A stretch of 39,725 bases of DNA from Gammaproteobacteria bacterium (GCA_020847075.1 JADLCS010000082.1:1-39725); one strand, 5' to 3'. Numbered from the stretch's first letter, positions 10,225 to 19,016 are shown. The notes: generated from the letters alone by a model not told the origin. Program-made: numbers and translations.

Positions 10225-11175
10225 TCAGAGCCCAACCTCGTAATACTCGTGAACCACCCCGCCGCCGCCGAACTCCGATTTGTAGCGGTACAGATCCTCA
10301 TTGAGCTCCACGCCCGCCCGGTCGTTGCAGGTGCCGAAATCGAAAAAACGCGCGCCCGCCGACCGCGCCTCGTCGATGGTCGCGTCGAACACCGCGTCGA
10401 GGGCCGAAACCGCGTAACCGGCCTCGCTGGCGGCGATATACTGCGCGTGCCACACCCACCGGGAATTGAACAGGACGATCCCGGCCTCGACCTTCCCGTC
10501 CATCACAGCGCATCGGATCACGATGTCGCGCGGGAACCGGTCCCGCAACAATGCGAGCTCCCGCAAGGTATGCACCGGAACCGCCTTGTGCCGGCGCGCC
10601 AGATTCTCCGCGATGACGCCCCATAACTCCTCGAGCAAGGCCGGATCGTCCGAAACCCGCACGGATTTCTTCGCCTTCCCGAGCCCACGCCGCCTCCGCT
10701 CGCTCACGGGCATGCGCTCGACCAGATCGATGGCGCTGGAGAGGTCGCATCGCACCCGGCGCGCGCCCAGACGCATCAACGCATACAGATCGTCCTGCGC
10801 CGGCAGGCGCATATAGATGAAAGGGACGGCCTTGTAGTGCAGGCGGGCGTAACCGAGCCCGCCATAGTATCGGGCGATCGCCTCCAGCGCCTTCACCATG
10901 CGGAGGCCGCGCAATCTCCCCCGATGAACGAGGCCCCCATAGGTAATTCCCGGGTGGCTGATCACCACGCTACGGTCCGCGGGGGCCTCCGCGGCAGGGA
11001 ATACTCCCTCCAATCGGCCGGAGGCGAACACCAGCAACGAGCGGTCCCTGAACCGGTCCTCATGATAGCCGATGAAGCGACGCGTATGCAGGAAGGTCGC
11101 GTTCATGGCCCCGGCGCACAGCGCATCCCAGGCCTCCGCGTATCCCGGGTCGTACGGGAGGATCTCCAGCGTCAC
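10225..11175 (-). CDS. GNAT-fold acyltransferase (FemAB-like, Acetyltransf_6 type), candidate amino-sugar N-acyltransferase
   Basis: Predicted 316-residue protein. The N-terminus (residues 20-80: MNATFLHTRRFIGYHEDRF, LLVFASGRLEGVFPA, ISHPGITYGG) and the C-terminal half (VEAGIVLFNSRWVWHAQYI, FFDFGTCNDRAG, LYRYKSEFGG) match FemAB-like GNAT proteins. The GTG start at 11175 is preceded by GAGGA. Its stop abuts the TTG of the aminotransferase, so the two are coupled. Known pathways to Fuc3NAc or Qui3NAc finish with N-acetylation by FdtC or QdtC, often a left-handed beta-helix enzyme. No such protein is in the window, so this GNAT is the best candidate. The acyl group is unknown. Confidence 0.75.
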   Translation of the reverse strand: MTLEILPYDPGYAEAWDALCAGAMNATFLHTRRFIGYHEDRFRDRSLLVFASGRLEGVFPAAEAPADRSVVISHPGITYGGLVHRGRLRGLRMVKALEAIARYYGGLGYARLHYKAVPFIYMRLPAQDDLYALMRLGARRVRCDLSSAIDLVERMPVSERRRRGLGKAKKSVRVSDDPALLEELWGVIAENLARRHKAVPVHTLRELALLRDRFPRDIVIRCAVMDGKVEAGIVLFNSRWVWHAQYIAASEAGYAVSALDAVFDATIDEARSAGARFFDFGTCNDRAGVELNEDLYRYKSEFGGGGVVHEYYEVGL

Positions 11176-11223
11176 TTGACCGTCCTCACCGCCACACTCC
11201 GCGCATCCTTTCCAGGGCCGAGG

Positions 11224-11976
11224 TCAGGCCGCGACCCTGGCGTTGACGAAAATCTCGCAGGCGAGCGCGGGCTCGCGCCGACCCAGTTCGAACAGGCCGT
11301 CCAGCACCGCATCCCCGATGACGGGGGCGATAGCCTCCATCTGCAGGTGGGTAAACGGCTTCACCATATAACCGCCCGTCTGCTGCACGACGAAGCCGGC
11401 CTGCGCCAGATCGGAGACCAGCGATTCGAAATCGTAGACCCGATGCTGCTGCAACAAACGGTTGCGGTCGCTCATTGTATCGAGGGCCGGTATCAGGCCC
11501 ATCGCCACCGCCAGCCGCCGGTGCAGGCTGGCGGCGTTGGCGACATTCACATGCAACAGGGAACGGTCGCCCATCGCCGCGCGGATGGCCCGCAGCAACG
11601 CCTGAGAGGACGGAACCTCCTGCAGCACCCCGGAACAGATCACCAGGTCCGGCGGCCCGGGCAGCGCCTCGTCGATCGCCGTCAACGATTCCTCCATAAA
11701 GCCTTCGATCACCGTCATACCCGGCAACAGCGCCTCCCGCGCCAGGGAACAGAAGGCCCGGGACGGCTCCACGACCACCCAGCCGTCGATCGGGGAGGCC
11801 GTCTCCAGATACTGCCGATACTGCAGCTCCGCCCCGCAACCGATCTCGAGCACGACCGACGGCCTGAGCTCGGCCAGCAGATCCAGAATCACCCGCCGGC
11901 GATACCCCACCAGCACCTGCTCGAAGCCATACTGCCCGAGATAATCCTCGGCATAGCGATCGATATCCCGCTCCAT
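11224..11976 (-). CDS. Class I SAM-dependent methyltransferase
   Basis: Predicted 250-residue protein beginning MERDIDRYAEDYLGQYGFE. Motif I is VVLEIGCGAELQYRQYLE, followed by WVVVEPSR; LVICSGVLQEVPS fits the post-I and motif II region and LLHVNVANA motif III. The start at 11976 is favoured over an in-frame extension to 12099 because AGGAGG stands about 6 nt before this ATG and the extra residues are low-complexity. It is the third methyltransferase of the cluster and is clearly divergent from the other two, which implies a separate methylation position or substrate. It lies 127 nt after the ketoisomerase gene and 48 nt before the acyltransferase gene. Confidence 0.83.
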   Translation of the reverse strand: MERDIDRYAEDYLGQYGFEQVLVGYRRRVILDLLAELRPSVVLEIGCGAELQYRQYLETASPIDGWVVVEPSRAFCSLAREALLPGMTVIEGFMEESLTAIDEALPGPPDLVICSGVLQEVPSSQALLRAIRAAMGDRSLLHVNVANAASLHRRLAVAMGLIPALDTMSDRNRLLQQHRVYDFESLVSDLAQAGFVVQQTGGYMVKPFTHLQMEAIAPVIGDAVLDGLFELGRREPALACEIFVNARVAA

Positions 11977-12103
11977 CAACGCCTCCTGTAGTGGATCCCG
12001 CGCGGGACGGCGGACAACACGTCCCCACCCGACCCGTTTCCGGCCCCCCGGCGGATCGCCGTCGGAGGAGCGGCCATGACGGAGCGACGCATGGCCCATG
12101 GGC

Positions 12104-12526
12104 TCACGGCCGATCGCCGGTGCCTTTCCCCCGGATGAAGTCCTCGTAGGTCCTGTAGTAGTCGTCCTCGTTGTAGATATCGCTGGCGAGGGCGAGGCAC
12201 ACCGCGCCCGAGGAAAAATTGTCTATCTCGCGCCAGATACCCGGGACGATATAGAGACCATAGTACGACCTGTTGAGGTGGAATATCTTTTTCTCTTTCC
12301 CATCGTCGAGATGTACGTCGAAGCTGCCCGATATGGCGATAAGGAACTGGTGCAGCCGCTTGTGCGCGTGGCCGGCGCGGCTCGCCCCGCCCGGCACGTC
12401 GTACAGGTAGTACACGCGCTGTATCTTAAAAGGGATATGGGCGTCGGACTCGATGAACGTGAGATTGCCGCGCGGATCCTGGATCCTGGGCAGATCTATC
12501 AGACGACACTCCTGGAGGCCCATCAT
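12104..12526 (-). CDS. dTDP-4-keto-6-deoxyglucose 3,4-ketoisomerase, FdtA/QdtA family cupin
   Basis: This 140-residue cupin matches the FdtA/QdtA/WxcM-C family. DPRGNLTFIE near the N-terminus, RVYYLYDVP, the active-site GHAHKRLHQFLIAISGSF and LYIVPGIWREIDNFSSGAVCL are typical, as is the acidic-aromatic tail DIYNEDDYYRTYEDF. The enzyme moves the keto group of dTDP-4-keto-6-deoxyglucose from C4 to C3, creating the substrate of the aminotransferase at 9082. Two consecutive ATG codons lie at 12526 and 12523, and the first overlaps the stop of the glycosyltransferase gene (ATGA). FdtA (galacto) and QdtA (gluco) activity cannot be told apart here. Confidence 0.9.
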   Translation of the reverse strand: MMGLQECRLIDLPRIQDPRGNLTFIESDAHIPFKIQRVYYLYDVPGGASRAGHAHKRLHQFLIAISGSFDVHLDDGKEKKIFHLNRSYYGLYIVPGIWREIDNFSSGAVCLALASDIYNEDDYYRTYEDFIRGKGTGDRP

Positions 12527-13443
12527 TCATCTCCCTTCACATCGGCGACCACCCGTGAATACTGGGCGGGAAGCTCGGGATATAGATTCGCGAACGACTG
12601 ATAAAGCCCCCGCAGCCGCCCCAGGGACACGTCGATCTCCTCGCCGCCGATAATACGGTGCGTCACGGCGAACCTGACCAGCAGACCCCAGTCCGTCACC
12701 GCATAAATGAATTCGGGGTTATAGGCCGGATTGCTGTTCGAGTTCCGATGCCGGCGGAAGTAGGAAAGAGGCGACACATGAACGGCGACGGGACCGAGCA
12801 GCGCGAGCCTCACCCAGGTGGCGACGTCGTCCAGCCCCCTCCACAACTGCCCATCCAGCTCGAAGCCCCAGGGTTCCCCGGACGGATCCAGCATGTCGGC
12901 GCGCCGCATCAGAACCGTCGAAAACTCTCCGATCACATTGACGAGATGCAGCGCCATGATCTTGATGAGCTCCCGCCCGTCTCCAAACGTCGTCTTGTCG
13001 AGATTGAGCGGATTGAGGAGACCGACGGGTGAACCGTTCTCGTCGACCTCCTGCCGCAGGCTCGCCACGAGCCGGGGCGCCGAGGGATGCTCGGCCAGTT
13101 TGACCAGCTCCTGCACGCAGAAGGGATGAAGGAAATCGTCATCCATTACGAATTTGATGTACTTTCCCCGCGCCTCCCGGATCAGATTCCGGTAGTTGCC
13201 CCGCCCCAGCCCCACGCGGTCTTCGTTATACACATAGCGTATCGCCGCGCCGAACCCGGCGCAGACGGCGCGGATCGCATCGGTGGGGGCGTCGTCGGAA
13301 ACGATCACCTCGACAGGTTCATAGGTCTGCGCCAGCGCGCTGCCGATGGCGACCCTCAGGTCTCGCGCCTTGTACGCGGGGATGCAGATCGAAACCAGCG
13401 GCTGTTCCAGTCGCTCCGGCGATGCGTCATTCACGGGCGGCAC
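12523..13443 (-). CDS. Family 2 glycosyltransferase
   Basis: Predicted 306-residue GT-A enzyme. The N-terminal VSICIPAYKARDL and SALAQTYEPVEVIVSDDAPTD give the nucleotide-sugar fold, and YIKFVMDDDFLHP contains the metal-binding DxD. RGLDDVATWVRLALLG and the SYFRRHRNSNS segment lie in the acceptor half. No membrane segment follows, so it probably acts on a lipid-linked glycan at the cytoplasmic face of the inner membrane. Start candidates are GTG at 13443 and GTG at 13434; the second has a better-placed AGGG. It overlaps the ketoisomerase gene by 4 nt, which hints that it may transfer the amino sugar. Confidence 0.88.
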   Translation of the reverse strand: MPPVNDASPERLEQPLVSICIPAYKARDLRVAIGSALAQTYEPVEVIVSDDAPTDAIRAVCAGFGAAIRYVYNEDRVGLGRGNYRNLIREARGKYIKFVMDDDFLHPFCVQELVKLAEHPSAPRLVASLRQEVDENGSPVGLLNPLNLDKTTFGDGRELIKIMALHLVNVIGEFSTVLMRRADMLDPSGEPWGFELDGQLWRGLDDVATWVRLALLGPVAVHVSPLSYFRRHRNSNSNPAYNPEFIYAVTDWGLLVRFAVTHRIIGGEEIDVSLGRLRGLYQSFANLYPELPAQYSRVVADVKGDE

Positions 13444-13584
13444 CCTGCGCGCCGCCGCCGACGCGCGCCCGCGACGGCGGATAGGCCGTGGCCCGGAATC
13501 GCTTATCAGTCGGTGTGAGAGGCCTGTCCCGTCGCATAGGTCAGGATCTTATGGTCCGGATGTATCGGGGCTTCCTTCCGCGCG

Positions 13585-14424
13585 CTACATCCCGGGTCGA
13601 GTGAATTCGATATCCTTGCGGATTTTATAATACATATCCAGATAATCATTGTCTTGTGTAAGGCAATATTTCTCTTTCAGCAGATCGCAGGCCTGCAGCA
13701 TACGTCGCGTCTGCGGGCCGTCCCTGAACAGGCGGGTGAATATCGGGGCATGCTGACTCTGGTCCGCCACGATCGCCCTGTATCGGCCACGCGCGAGGAT
13801 CACCGAGGCGAACCGCTCCTGGATAAAGGTCTTCATGGGCGCCTGGTTCAGCGCCGAACCATAGCTGGTGGTTCCACCCAACCCCGGGAGGGCACCGCTT
13901 TCGACGCGATCGAAAAATCTGTCCGCGATCGCCAACCATTCGGCCCAGAAACCCGGTTTGGCGATGATGTAATTGGAAAACACCGAGGTCTTGGCATAGG
14001 TGACGAGTCGGGACAGATCCACGCCCAGGCCGATCTCGTCGAAGAACGACTGCGCCGCCCTCGACAGGCCCGGGTGCCAGATCTCGCCCTGCTCGAACGG
14101 ATTCAGGAAATACGCGAGTTGATCCCAGCCCACCGAAAAAAGGGCCACGTCGGCCCGGGCGTCGTACTTCTGGAGCGCGCCGATCACCGCGCCGGAGGTA
14201 AAACCCGATTTCTGGGTGAACCTGGGAGACAGAAACCCGTACCAGGCGCCCTCTTTCAGGGAATTGTTCCTGAGAAAGTTCCTGATGACCCAGAACTCGT
14301 ACCAGTCCGGCCGCGCGTTGACCGAGTTGTCCAGGGGAATGAACCCCGGGTCCAGGCCGTCCCGGCTCGCCTGATCGTAAAAAATCTGGTGTACGAAAAT
14401 CCCGTTTCCGGTCTCCGGCGGCAT
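13585..14424 (-). CDS. Unrecognised protein of the polysaccharide cluster
   Basis: Predicted 279-residue soluble protein from the ATG at 14424 (ACAGGG upstream); a GTG at 14439 is an alternative. I do not recognise a named family. Visible are HQIFYDQASRDGLDPGF, DWYEFWVIRNFLRNN and AWYGFLSPRFTQKSGF near the N-terminus, an aromatic-rich middle (VGWDQLAYFLNPFEQG), and PGFWAEWLAIADRFFDRV. The overall look, with a WYGFLSP motif followed by charged loops, is loosely like small glycosyltransferases of capsule loci such as DUF4422 proteins, but no DxD is obvious. No signal peptide or membrane segment is seen. It lies 36-50 nt downstream of tyrS and 141 nt upstream of the GT2 gene, all on one strand. 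Confidence 0.65.
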   Translation of the reverse strand: MPPETGNGIFVHQIFYDQASRDGLDPGFIPLDNSVNARPDWYEFWVIRNFLRNNSLKEGAWYGFLSPRFTQKSGFTSGAVIGALQKYDARADVALFSVGWDQLAYFLNPFEQGEIWHPGLSRAAQSFFDEIGLGVDLSRLVTYAKTSVFSNYIIAKPGFWAEWLAIADRFFDRVESGALPGLGGTTSYGSALNQAPMKTFIQERFASVILARGRYRAIVADQSQHAPIFTRLFRDGPQTRRMLQACDLLKEKYCLTQDNDYLDMYYKIRKDIEFTRPGM

Positions 14425-14474
14425 GGCGGCCCTGTCCACTCAGCGCGGACGCGCCCCACCGGGAGGGCGGCCGG

Positions 14475-15674
14475 TCATCGGACCGACACCCGCGCGACCC
14501 GCCGCTTGCCCACCTGGACCACATGGGTCCCGCCGCGGGCGATCCGGCGCTGGGCGTCCTCGACGCGTTCGCCGTCCAGGCGCACGGCGCCCTGCTGGAT
14601 CATGCGCAGGGCCTCCGAGGTGCTGGCGACCAGGCCGGCATCCTTGAGCAGGTTCGAGATCGGATACGCCTCGTGTCCCGCGGCGAGTTCGACCGTCTCC
14701 ATGTCCTCGGGCAGCGCCCCGCGCTGGAAGCGCGCGATGAACTGTTCCTGCGCCCGCGCGGCGGCGGCGGCGCCGTGGAAGCGCGTCACCAGCTCCGCGC
14801 CCAGCAGGAATTTGATGTCGCGCGGATTGGCGCCCTGCTCGACCCGTTGCCTCAGGCCCGCGATCTCCCCCGCCGTGCGCGCCGACAGCAGGTCGAAATA
14901 GCGCCACATCAGCGTGTCGGAGATGGACATCAGCTTGCCGAACATCTCGTCCGGCGGCTCGCTGATCCCGATGTAGTTGCCGAGCGACTTCGACATCTTC
15001 TGCACACCGTCCAGCCCCTCCAGGATCGGCATGGTCAGCACCACCTGGGGCGGCTGACCGAAGGATTCCTGCAACTGCCGCCCCACCAGGAGGTTGAACT
15101 TCTGGTCGGTGCCGCCCAGCTCGACGTCGGCGCGGATGGCGACGGAGTCGTAACCCTGGATCAGCGGATAGAGGAACTCGTGGATGGAGATCGGCTGCCC
15201 GCCCGCGTAACGCCTGCTGAAGTCGTCCCGCTCCAGCATGCGCGCCACGGTATGCCGGGCCGCCAGACCGATCAGGTCGGCCGCGCCCATCGCGTTCATC
15301 CAGCTCGAGTTGAACATCACCAGGGTCCTGCCCGGATCGAGGATCTTGAAGATCTGCTCCTCGTAGGTGCGCGCGTTTTCGATCACCTCGTCGCGCGTGA
15401 GCGGGGGGCGGGTGGCGCTCTTGCCGGTGGGATCGCCGATCATGCCGGTGAAATCGCCGATCAGGAAGATGCACTCGTGCCCGTATCCCTGAAACTGGCG
15501 CAGCTTGTTCAGCAGGACGGTATGCCCCAGATGCAGGTCGGGAGCGGTCGGATCGAAACCCGCCTTGATCCGCAGCGGCCGCCCGCCGGCCAGCCGTTGC
15601 GCGAGATCCCCTTCCAGAAGGATCTCCTCGGCGCCGCGCTTGATTTCCGCCAGGACATCACCGATCCCGCTCAT
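14475..15674 (-). CDS. tyrS: Tyrosyl-tRNA synthetase
   Basis: This 399-residue class I synthetase charges tRNA-Tyr. The HIGH signature is HLGH (residues 48-51) after [11 protein letters not shown], and KMSKS is at 226-230. [13 protein letters not shown] binds tyrosine. The C-terminal 65 residues form an S4 RNA-binding domain. The size and signatures match the TyrZ-like branch found beside anmK and erpA in Pseudomonas. The ATG at 15674 follows GGGAG. It is divergent from the M23 peptidase gene. The glycan-cluster gene at 13585 starts within 50 nt downstream, so some readthrough from tyrS is possible. Confidence 0.96.
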   Translation of the reverse strand: MSGIGDVLAEIKRGAEEILLEGDLAQRLAGGRPLRIKAGFDPTAPDLHLGHTVLLNKLRQFQGYGHECIFLIGDFTGMIGDPTGKSATRPPLTRDEVIENARTYEEQIFKILDPGRTLVMFNSSWMNAMGAADLIGLAARHTVARMLERDDFSRRYAGGQPISIHEFLYPLIQGYDSVAIRADVELGGTDQKFNLLVGRQLQESFGQPPQVVLTMPILEGLDGVQKMSKSLGNYIGISEPPDEMFGKLMSISDTLMWRYFDLLSARTAGEIAGLRQRVEQGANPRDIKFLLGAELVTRFHGAAAAARAQEQFIARFQRGALPEDMETVELAAGHEAYPISNLLKDAGLVASTSEALRMIQQGAVRLDGERVEDAQRRIARGGTHVVQVGKRRVARVSVR

Positions 15675-15716
15675 CGAACTCCCTTAACTGCTTAAGCCAT
15701 CTGAAAAATAGCCGAT

Positions 15717-15744
15717 ATATTACCGTACTCATGCCGGCCTTGAA
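15717..15744 (-). promoter_or_regulatory. Candidate sigma-70-like promoter for tyrS
   Basis: Read on the minus strand, TTCAAG (15744-15739) is separated by 16 nt from TAATAT (15722-15717), about 45 nt before the tyrS ATG. The stretch is locally AT-rich in a GC-rich window. The match to consensus is moderate and this is inferred by eye only. Confidence 0.4.
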
Positions 15745-15805
15745 GCAAAAAATGCCCGCTCCCGCCGATCCCCCGTCACAACCGCCGCGATCGCTCACGC
15801 GATTG

Positions 15806-15834
15806 TTGACCGCAACCGATGCACAGGCTAAGGT
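15806..15834 (+). promoter_or_regulatory. Candidate promoter for the M23 peptidase gene
   Basis: TTGACC (15806-15811) is followed after 17 nt by TAAGGT (15829-15834), 25 nt before the chosen ATG at 15860. The -35 is good and the -10 weak. The spacing and its place in the divergent tyrS/peptidase gap support it. Confidence 0.35.
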
Positions 15835-15859
15835 TAGCCCAAACAACAAGGATGGCACC

Positions 15860-17347
15860 ATGGACAGATTGTGCATGAAAAACCGGGACTTCAAACCGGT
15901 TACCCAAGGGAACGGAAAAAAGTCTCTCTATACCAACCACCATTTTCTCACCGCCGCCGGCGCGCTCGTCGGGATCGGTATCCTCATCGGCCTGACCCCG
16001 GACGAGGCCGGCGCGACGCGCAGCGAGCCGTCCCCGGTCCAGACCGAGATCCTGGCCGAGTCCTCTCCGTCCGCCGTCGACCCCGTCGGCGGAGAGGCCT
16101 CCCGCCTCGTGCTACCGCTCGAGCTGCCCGTCCGGCCGGCGGACATCGCCACGACCGCGGGCGGCGCGGAAACGCCCGCCGCGCCGAAGGCGCCGGAGCC
16201 CGCGGACGACTGGAAGACCGCGCAGGTGCGCAGCGGAGACAGCCTCTCGCTCATCTTCGGGCGCCTCGGCCTCAGCCCGCAGGAACTGCACAATATCCTG
16301 GAACTGGGCGGCGATACGCAGACCCTGAAGCGCGTGTTCCCCGGTGAGGAAGTCCGGGTCCAGACCGGCGGCGGCGGCGAACTGCTCGCGCTCAACTATG
16401 ACATGGACGAGTCCCGCACCCTGTGGGTCGAACGCGGGGAAGACGGTTTCTCCAGCCGGGTGGTCGAACACCCGCTGGAGCGACGCGTCACGCAGACCAG
16501 CGGGATCATCAACGATTCCCTGTTCTTGGCCTCGCAACGCGCCGGCCTGAGCGACAATCTGACCATGGAACTGGCGGGCATCTTCGGCTGGGACGTCGAC
16601 TTCTCGCTCGACATCCGCCAGGGCGACCGCTTCGCCGTCGTCTACGAAGAGGTATACAAGGACGGCGACAAGCTGCGCGACGGCGCCATCCTGGCCGCGG
16701 AGTTCGTCAACCGCGGCAAGGTCTACCGCGCGGTGCGCTACACCGAACCGGGCGGCAGCGGCCAGTATTACACCGCGGAAGGCAAGAGCCTACGCAAGGC
16801 CTTCCTGCGTTCACCGGTCGCCTTCACGCGGGTGAGCTCCGGCTTCAGCCTCGGCCGCATGCACCCGATCCTGAACCGGATCCGCTCCCACAAGGGCGTC
16901 GACTACGCCGCGCCCACCGGCACCCCGGTCAAATCGACCGGCGACGGCAAGATCGCCTTCAAGGGGGTCAAGGGCGGCTACGGCAACGTGGTGATCGTCC
17001 AGCACGGCAATCGCTACAGCACGCTCTACGGCCACCTGTCCGGTTTCGCGCGCGGCCTGCGCGCCGGCAGCCGCGTCGCGCAGGGACAGGTCATCGGATA
17101 CGTGGGCATGACCGGGCTGGCCACGGGACCGCATCTTCATTACGAATTCCATGTCGACGGCGTCCATCGCAATCCCCTCACCGTACCGCTGCCGGATGCC
17201 GCGCCGCTGCCCGCGCAGCAGATGGCCGCGTTCAACCGCGAATCGCAGCCCTATCTCGCGCGCCTCGATGCGCTCGACCGGATGCAGGCGACGCAGGTCG
17301 CGCAATCGGGCGCCGCCGCCTCGATCGCCCTGAATGCCGCGGAATAA
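15860..17347 (+). CDS. MepM-like M23 peptidoglycan endopeptidase
   Basis: Predicted 495-residue envelope protein. An N-terminal membrane anchor (about residues 28-46, FLTAAGALVGIGILIGL) is followed by a Pro/Ala-rich periplasmic linker, an OapA/LysM-like segment (VRSGDSLSLIFGRLGLSPQEL) and a C-terminal M23 domain. The zinc ligands are visible: H344 and D348 in SHKGVDY and H427 in HLHYEF, with the catalytic H425 in the same motif. The domain should cleave peptide crosslinks in murein during growth. I chose ATG 15860 with AAGGA upstream; the frame opens earlier at 15731, but that extension precedes the anchor and covers the promoter gap. It lies 48 nt before anmK, and the pairing is conserved in Pseudomonas. 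Confidence 0.9.
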   Translation: MDRLCMKNRDFKPVTQGNGKKSLYTNHHFLTAAGALVGIGILIGLTPDEAGATRSEPSPVQTEILAESSPSAVDPVGGEASRLVLPLELPVRPADIATTAGGAETPAAPKAPEPADDWKTAQVRSGDSLSLIFGRLGLSPQELHNILELGGDTQTLKRVFPGEEVRVQTGGGGELLALNYDMDESRTLWVERGEDGFSSRVVEHPLERRVTQTSGIINDSLFLASQRAGLSDNLTMELAGIFGWDVDFSLDIRQGDRFAVVYEEVYKDGDKLRDGAILAAEFVNRGKVYRAVRYTEPGGSGQYYTAEGKSLRKAFLRSPVAFTRVSSGFSLGRMHPILNRIRSHKGVDYAAPTGTPVKSTGDGKIAFKGVKGGYGNVVIVQHGNRYSTLYGHLSGFARGLRAGSRVAQGQVIGYVGMTGLATGPHLHYEFHVDGVHRNPLTVPLPDAAPLPAQQMAAFNRESQPYLARLDALDRMQATQVAQSGAAASIALNAAE

Positions 17348-17395
17348 GACGCGGCTCCCCCGTCGCGAAGACCGTATCCCCCGGCCGCCGGGGGC

Positions 17396-18532
17396 ATGGC
17401 CGGCCTAGCCATGGCGGAGCTCTACATCGGTCTCATGTCGGGGACCAGCATGGACGCCGTCGACGCCGCCCTGGTCGATCTGCGCGGACCTCCAAAACTG
17501 CTGCGCACCGCCAGCCACCCCTATCCGCCCGTCTTGCGCCGGCGCCTGCAGGCCCTGTGCGAAGGAACCCGCGACGAGTTGGAAAACTTCGCCCGACTCG
17601 ACGGCGAACTCGGCCATCTGTTCGCCGAGACCGCGCTCGCCCTGCTGCAGGAGGGTGGGCTGCGGCCGGACCAGGTGACGGCCATCGGCAGTCACGGCCA
17701 GACCGTCCGGCATTATCCCGCGCACACGCCGAAATCGAGTCTGCAGATCGCGGACCCGAACATCATCGCGACGGTCACCGGCATCACGACCGTGGCCGAC
17801 TTCCGCCGCCGCGACATGAGCGTGGGCGGCCAGGGCGCCCCGCTCGTCCCCGCCTTTCACACTCTGCTGTTCCGGCAGCGCGGGCGCGAACGCGCGGTGC
17901 TGAACATCGGCGGGATCGCCAACCTGACCATCCTGCCCGGCGACCCGCACGCGGCGGTCACCGGATTCGACACCGGCCCCGGCAACGTGCTGATGGACCA
18001 GTGGGCGGCGCGCCATCTCCGCCAGCCCATGGACCGCGACGGCCGCTGGGCGGCCAGCGGCCGCATCGACGAGGGCCTGCTGGGGCAGTTGCTCGAGGAC
18101 GGCTATTTCTCCGCCCCGCCCCCGAAATCCACCGGCACGGACCATTTCAATCTCCACTGGCTGGAGCAGGTCCTGCAACGGCACGGACGACGCATGATCA
18201 GGAAGAACGTTCAGGCCACGCTGTGCGAGCTGACGGCCGCCAGCGTCGTGCAGGCCCTGCGCGGGCACGCCCCGGCGACGCGGGAGGTCCTGGTCTGCGG
18301 CGGCGGCGCCCGTAACCTCGCGCTGATGTTCCGCCTGCAGGCGCTGCTGGGAGATATCCCGCTCAGGTCGACCGAGGACTACGGATTCCCGCCCGACTGG
18401 ATCGAGGCCATGGCCTTCGCCTGGCTCGCGCATGAGACCCTGGGGGGACGGCCGGGCAATCTCCCCAGCGTGACCGGGGCGACACGTCCGGTGCCGCTGG
18501 GCGGGATCTATCGAGCGGCGCGCGCGCAGTAG
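17396..18532 (+). CDS. anmK: Anhydro-N-acetylmuramic acid kinase
   Basis: Predicted 378-residue kinase that opens and phosphorylates 1,6-anhydro-MurNAc to MurNAc-6-phosphate during murein recycling. The N-terminal YIGLMSGTSMDAVDAALVDL is the family signature. IGSHGQTVRHYP, the metal/sugar site VADFRRRDMSVGGQGAPLVP and the ATP-binding NIGGIANLT and FDTGPGNVLMD follow. VCGGGARN and the EAMAFAWLAH tail complete it. ATG 17396 and ATG 17411 are both possible starts, differing by five residues. It follows the M23 peptidase gene and converges on erpA. Confidence 0.95.
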   Translation: MAGLAMAELYIGLMSGTSMDAVDAALVDLRGPPKLLRTASHPYPPVLRRRLQALCEGTRDELENFARLDGELGHLFAETALALLQEGGLRPDQVTAIGSHGQTVRHYPAHTPKSSLQIADPNIIATVTGITTVADFRRRDMSVGGQGAPLVPAFHTLLFRQRGRERAVLNIGGIANLTILPGDPHAAVTGFDTGPGNVLMDQWAARHLRQPMDRDGRWAASGRIDEGLLGQLLEDGYFSAPPPKSTGTDHFNLHWLEQVLQRHGRRMIRKNVQATLCELTAASVVQALRGHAPATREVLVCGGGARNLALMFRLQALLGDIPLRSTEDYGFPPDWIEAMAFAWLAHETLGGRPGNLPSVTGATRPVPLGGIYRAARAQ

Positions 18533-18551
18533 ACACAAATACACCAATGAG

Positions 18552-18576
18552 GGGGACGGATTTGAAATCCGTCCCC
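18552..18576. repeat. REP-like inverted repeat between anmK and erpA
   Basis: A perfect inverted repeat: GGGGACGGAT, a TTGAA loop, then ATCCGTCCCC. It lies in the gap between the convergent ends of anmK and erpA. The GGGGACGG core recurs near 28643 and 37297. The sequence resembles the GGGGACAG-type elements linked to REP-associated tyrosine transposases (RAYT). It could also act as a bidirectional transcription-end hairpin, though no U-run follows. Confidence 0.7.
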
Positions 18577-18620
18577 TATTGATGATGGTGGTGATGGTAA
18601 AGCGGTAGTGGTGTCGGCGC

Positions 18621-18989
18621 TCAGGCGCTGAAGGAGGAGCCGCACCCGCAGGTGGTGGTGGCGTTGGGATTGCGGATGACGAAGTGCGCGCCCTCCAGCC
18701 CCTCGGAATAATCGATCTCGGCGCCCGCCAGGTACTGGAAGCTCATCGGATCGACCAGCAGCGTCACACCGCCGTTTTCGATGATCGTATCGCCGTCGTT
18801 GACCGCCTCGTCGAAGGTGAACCCGTATTGGAACCCGGAACATCCGCCGCCGGTGATGAACACGCGCAGCTTGAGCGCGTCATTGGCCTCTTCATCGATG
18901 AGGGACTTCACCTTGGCAGCGGCGGCATCGGTGAACACCAGCATCGGGGCGGCCGCCTCGGTCGTGACTTCGGAGCCAGCTAAGCTCAT
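18621..18989 (-). CDS. erpA: A-type iron-sulfur carrier ErpA
   Basis: This 122-residue protein delivers Fe-S clusters to target apoproteins. The three conserved cysteines are present: C50 in GGGCSGFQY, and C114 and C116 in [12 protein letters not shown]. The [17 protein letters not shown] ending is the ErpA form of the family. The ATG at 18989 follows AAGGAG. It heads, or is the distal gene of, a minus-strand run with the bactofilin, DUF6776 and argC genes (argC first). Small spacing (27 nt to the bactofilin gene) suggests cotranscription. Confidence 0.95.
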   Translation of the reverse strand: MSLAGSEVTTEAAAPMLVFTDAAAAKVKSLIDEEANDALKLRVFITGGGCSGFQYGFTFDEAVNDGDTIIENGGVTLLVDPMSFQYLAGAEIDYSEGLEGAHFVIRNPNATTTCGCGSSFSA

Positions 18990-19016
18990 AGGGCATCTCC
19001 TTACATGAACTGTGGG

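Noticed and set aside
15731-15859. Upstream start of the M23 peptidase at ATG 15731
   Set aside because: It would place 43 polar residues before the membrane anchor and lies over both candidate promoters; ATG 15860 has a better Shine-Dalgarno.
16423-18315. Plus-strand frame of 630 codons across the M23 and anmK genes
   Set aside because: It is the +1 shadow of two well-supported genes and is almost entirely Arg/Pro/Gly/Ala.
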